Below are positions 61,814 through 64,000 of a stretch of 64,000 nucleotides of DNA, in pieces. The notes under the pieces are model-generated. The model saw only the letters and a program-made list of their open reading frames with translations, was not told the origin of the DNA and made no database searches. The translations under genes were made by a program, and so were the position numbers. Numbering within the stretch: position 1 is the first letter of the stretch; each line of letters begins with the position of its first letter. Source of the stretch: NAK19 sp034434515 (GTDB taxonomy: Bacteria > Chloroflexota > Anaerolineae > Anaerolineales > UBA4823). The stretch spans positions 16,201-80,200 of the forward strand of contig DAOTZA010000139.1 in the NCBI GenBank assembly GCA_034434515.1, given 5' to 3'.

Positions 61814-63721
61814 ATGGCCCTGAGTTGTGTCAATGGAAAAATTCTGCATATCAACTTGAGCGAGGGAAAAACCTGGTTTGAGACACCGGATGAGTCCTTC
61901 TACCGCAAATACGGTGGCGGCAGCGCAATGGGGGTTTACTATATTCTGCGCGAAATGAAACCGAAAGTTGATCCGCTCTCGCCGGAGAACATCCTGACCT
62001 TTTTTGTGGGCGTCCCCACCGGTTTGCCGATTTCTGGTCAGTCACGGATGGTTGCCAATGCCAAATCGCCCTTAACGGGGGCAATTGGGGATGCCCAATG
62101 CGGCGGCTTTTTCCCAGCCGAGATGAAGTTCGCCGGCGTGGATGGAATTGTGGTGCGCGGGCGCTCGCCCCATCCCGTCTACCTCTGGATTCACGATGGG
62201 GAGGTTGAGATTCGCGATGCCTCTCACCTGTGGGGCAAGACAACTGGTGAAGCAGAAGACATCCTCAAGGCTGAATTGGGCGATCCAAAGGTTGAGATTG
62301 CCCAGATCGGGCCAGCCGGTGAGAATATGGTGCGTATGGCTGCCATTATGAATATGGTCAACCGCGCCAACGGCCGCACCGGTATGGGCGCTGTGATGGG
62401 CTCGAAAAACCTCAAGGCGATTGTTGTGCGCGGCTCGCCGGCGCGCATCAAGGCGGCTCATCCCAAAAAGTTGACCGAGCTCTTTCGTGGTGGCACAAAG
62501 CGCATCCCCGATACGCCCGCCGTGCAATTTCTACACATTCATGGCACCACGGGCGACGTAGCCGGTTGTCAGGCGGTTGGGCAATTGCCAACCCGCAATT
62601 TCAACGAAGGTCAATTTGAGGGTTATGAGAGCATCAGCGGCGAATTGATGACCGAAACCATTCTGGTTGAGCGTGATACCTGTTACTCTTGCACAGTGCG
62701 CTGTAAACGAGTGGTCGAGACCGAATTCATGGATCGCAAGGTGCTGCCCCGCTTTGGCGGCCCGGAGTACGAAACGATGGCTACGCTCGGTTCCTACTGC
62801 GCGGTGGACAACATGCACGCGGTGGCGCTCGGCAATCAATTATGCAACCAGTATGGTTTGGACACCATCTCGACCGGCGCCACGATTGCCTTTGCTATGG
62901 AATGTTATGAAAACGGCTTGATCACCAAAGAAGATACGGGCGGTATTGAGTTGCGCTTTGGTAATGCTGAGGCGATGGTAACCATGGTCGAATTGATCGG
63001 CAAGCGCGAAGGCTTCGGAAATGTGCTGGCTGAAGGATCGGCGCGGGCAGCCAAGATCATTGGCAAGAATGCCGAAGATTATCTCATAACCGTGAAAGGT
63101 CAAGAGATGCCAGCCCATATGCCGCAATTCAAGCGCAGTTTGGGCTTAATCTACGCCGTCAATCCTTTTGGTGCCGATCACATGTCTTCTGAACATGATC
63201 CTTTCTACGAGGAGGGTAACGCCGACGAGATGGCGCAGCGCAACATGGCCCAGTTGGGATTGACCAATTTGCAGGAGCCGGGCAGCATCACCGCCGAAAA
63301 GGTACGCATGGCGTTCACGACCCAAAAGGTCTTTTCAGCCCTGGATACCTTCGCCTTGTGCAGCTTCGTATTTGGCGTTGGCTGGCAGCTATATAGCCCC
63401 CTGGAAACGGTGGAAATGATCAACGCTGCCACTGGTTGGGATATGACTCTGGAAGAATTTCTGCAAGTGGGTGAGCGGCGGATTAACCTGATGCGTGCCT
63501 TTAACGCTCGGGAAGGTTTTACGGCTGATGACGATAAGTTGACCAAGAAGTTTTTCCAACCCTTGAAAGGCACCGGACCAACCGCGGGTGTGTATTACAA
63601 ACCCGAAGAGTTTAACTTTATGAAAGAGACCTATTACCAGTTAGCAGGGTGGGATCCCAAGACTGGCAATCCCAGCCGCGAGAAGCTGGCATCCCTGGGG
63701 TTGGAATGGGTTGAGGGATGA
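61814..63721 (+). CDS. Aldehyde:ferredoxin oxidoreductase (tungsten/molybdopterin)
   Basis: 635 residues from ATG 61814, with AAAGGAG upstream; the frame is open 27 codons further into the ATPase gene. AOR N-terminal domain (residues 5-205: YGGGSAMGVYYILREMKP, SGQSRMVANAKSPLTGAIGD, GFFPAEMKFAGVDGIVVRG). 4Fe-4S ligands CYSCTVRC (about 295) plus Cys in ALCSFVFG (about 515), and pterin-contact region NRANGRTGMGAVMGSKNLKA. It oxidises aldehydes to carboxylates with ferredoxin, or reduces carboxylates. It is 19 bases after the importer ATPase gene and oriented with it. No tungstate transporter is visible. Confidence 0.94.
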   Translation: MALSCVNGKILHINLSEGKTWFETPDESFYRKYGGGSAMGVYYILREMKPKVDPLSPENILTFFVGVPTGLPISGQSRMVANAKSPLTGAIGDAQCGGFFPAEMKFAGVDGIVVRGRSPHPVYLWIHDGEVEIRDASHLWGKTTGEAEDILKAELGDPKVEIAQIGPAGENMVRMAAIMNMVNRANGRTGMGAVMGSKNLKAIVVRGSPARIKAAHPKKLTELFRGGTKRIPDTPAVQFLHIHGTTGDVAGCQAVGQLPTRNFNEGQFEGYESISGELMTETILVERDTCYSCTVRCKRVVETEFMDRKVLPRFGGPEYETMATLGSYCAVDNMHAVALGNQLCNQYGLDTISTGATIAFAMECYENGLITKEDTGGIELRFGNAEAMVTMVELIGKREGFGNVLAEGSARAAKIIGKNAEDYLITVKGQEMPAHMPQFKRSLGLIYAVNPFGADHMSSEHDPFYEEGNADEMAQRNMAQLGLTNLQEPGSITAEKVRMAFTTQKVFSALDTFALCSFVFGVGWQLYSPLETVEMINAATGWDMTLEEFLQVGERRINLMRAFNAREGFTADDDKLTKKFFQPLKGTGPTAGVYYKPEEFNFMKETYYQLAGWDPKTGNPSREKLASLGLEWVEG

Positions 63722-63739
63722 CCCTCACCCGCGAGATTT

Positions 63740-63902
63740 CCCTCACCCCCGGCCCCTCTCCCATGGGGAGAGGGGAGTTCGACTCCCTTCTCCCTTAGGG
63801 AGAAGGGTAGGGGATGAGGGACAATGGCAATAGCGATGAGGAATGTCAGAAAGCAATGGAAGGAAGCCCTCACCCCCGGCCCCTCTCCCAGGGGGAGAGG
63901 GG
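63740..63902. repeat. Cluster of GC-rich palindromic repeats
   Basis: Two identical 24-base copies (63740-63763 and 63867-63890) of a CCCTCACCCCCGGCCCC-type unit. Each forms the first arm of a hairpin (63753-63762 with 63766-63775; 63880-63889 with 63893-63902). A third hairpin lies between (63785-63795 with 63797-63807). It fills most of the spacer behind the AOR gene. REP-like, and related to the fhs terminator stem. Confidence 0.85.
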
Positions 63903-63954
63903 AGGCACGCACCTCCATCCGGGCTCAAAAGGGAATAGGGGAGGAATGGAGACG

Positions 63955-64000
63955 ATGACAAGCATCCCACCTCTCTATCAACGCGCCATTCAGGTCGCCA
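63955..64000 (+). CDS. Start of an unidentified gene, cut by the window edge
   Basis: ATG 63955 opens a frame (MTSIPPLYQRAIQVA) that runs off the right edge. An in-frame ATG at 63946 is an alternative, but the GGGGAGGA at 63938-63945 would then touch the start codon. Only 15 residues are visible, too few to assign. Confidence 0.5.
   Translation, partial: MTSIPPLYQRAIQVA

Noticed and set aside
63740..63902. CRISPR array
   Set aside because: Only two copies with a long unequal gap, each being part of a palindrome; no regular spacers and no cas genes anywhere in the window.

Overview
The window reads as a piece of a chromosome from an anaerobic member of the Chloroflexota, most likely class Anaerolineae. 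This is an inference from gene content: many GAF/PAS histidine kinases, a bacterial Elp3, a monofunctional formate-THF ligase, a tungsten-type aldehyde:ferredoxin oxidoreductase, lipoproteins with Thr/Pro-rich linkers, and GPH and ABC sugar uptake genes. Base composition is moderate in GC and fairly even. No phage, transposase, integrase or CRISPR array was seen.

Left part (1-17 kb) is mostly core. Flagellar motA (cut by the window edge) and flbD are followed by a three-gene sensory cluster: receiver-PAS-kinase, OmpR-type regulator, GAF-PAS kinase. Then comes thrS behind a T-box leader that itself lies directly behind a tRNA-Val gene. After an alpha/beta hydrolase, a NarX-like kinase and rdgB, the strand switches to yceD and a sigma-70 factor. 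Next is a structured leader RNA with its own promoter and terminator in front of metG, then a cinA-type amidase, uvrC and a 38-residue membrane protein.

Middle (17-47 kb): a 1539-residue kinase with about six GAF domains; fhs; a ROK kinase with elp3; two phosphoesterases and several lipoproteins; acpS with an active/inactive M16 peptidase pair; an FprA-like ferredoxin-NADP reductase; mutY (with a Nudix domain); three tRNA genes (Phe, Gly, Cys); an ArsR repressor; a secreted nuclease; a DNA-repair-type radical SAM protein next to a small RLI-like ferredoxin; a folate cluster (folE, pteridine-reductase-like SDR, folB, folK); and infC-rpmI-rplT, where infC appears to start at AUC.

Right part (47.8-64 kb) is accessory and catabolic: a GPH symporter, a divergent FCD-type GntR regulator with palindromic operator candidates, then a long same-strand run. 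It holds a class III aminotransferase, a sugar ABC importer without its ATPase, an aldehyde dehydrogenase, two cytoplasmic BNR/sialidase-fold proteins, a NitT/TauT-type ABC importer and an aldehyde:ferredoxin oxidoreductase. Together they suggest uptake of an amino- or carbohydrate-type compound, deamination to an aldehyde and oxidation of the aldehyde; the substrate is not evident. Both substrate-binding-protein genes are followed by a perfect 12-13 bp hairpin with a 7-nt loop and no U-tract. The run ends in a block of GC-rich palindromic repeats and the start of a further gene.
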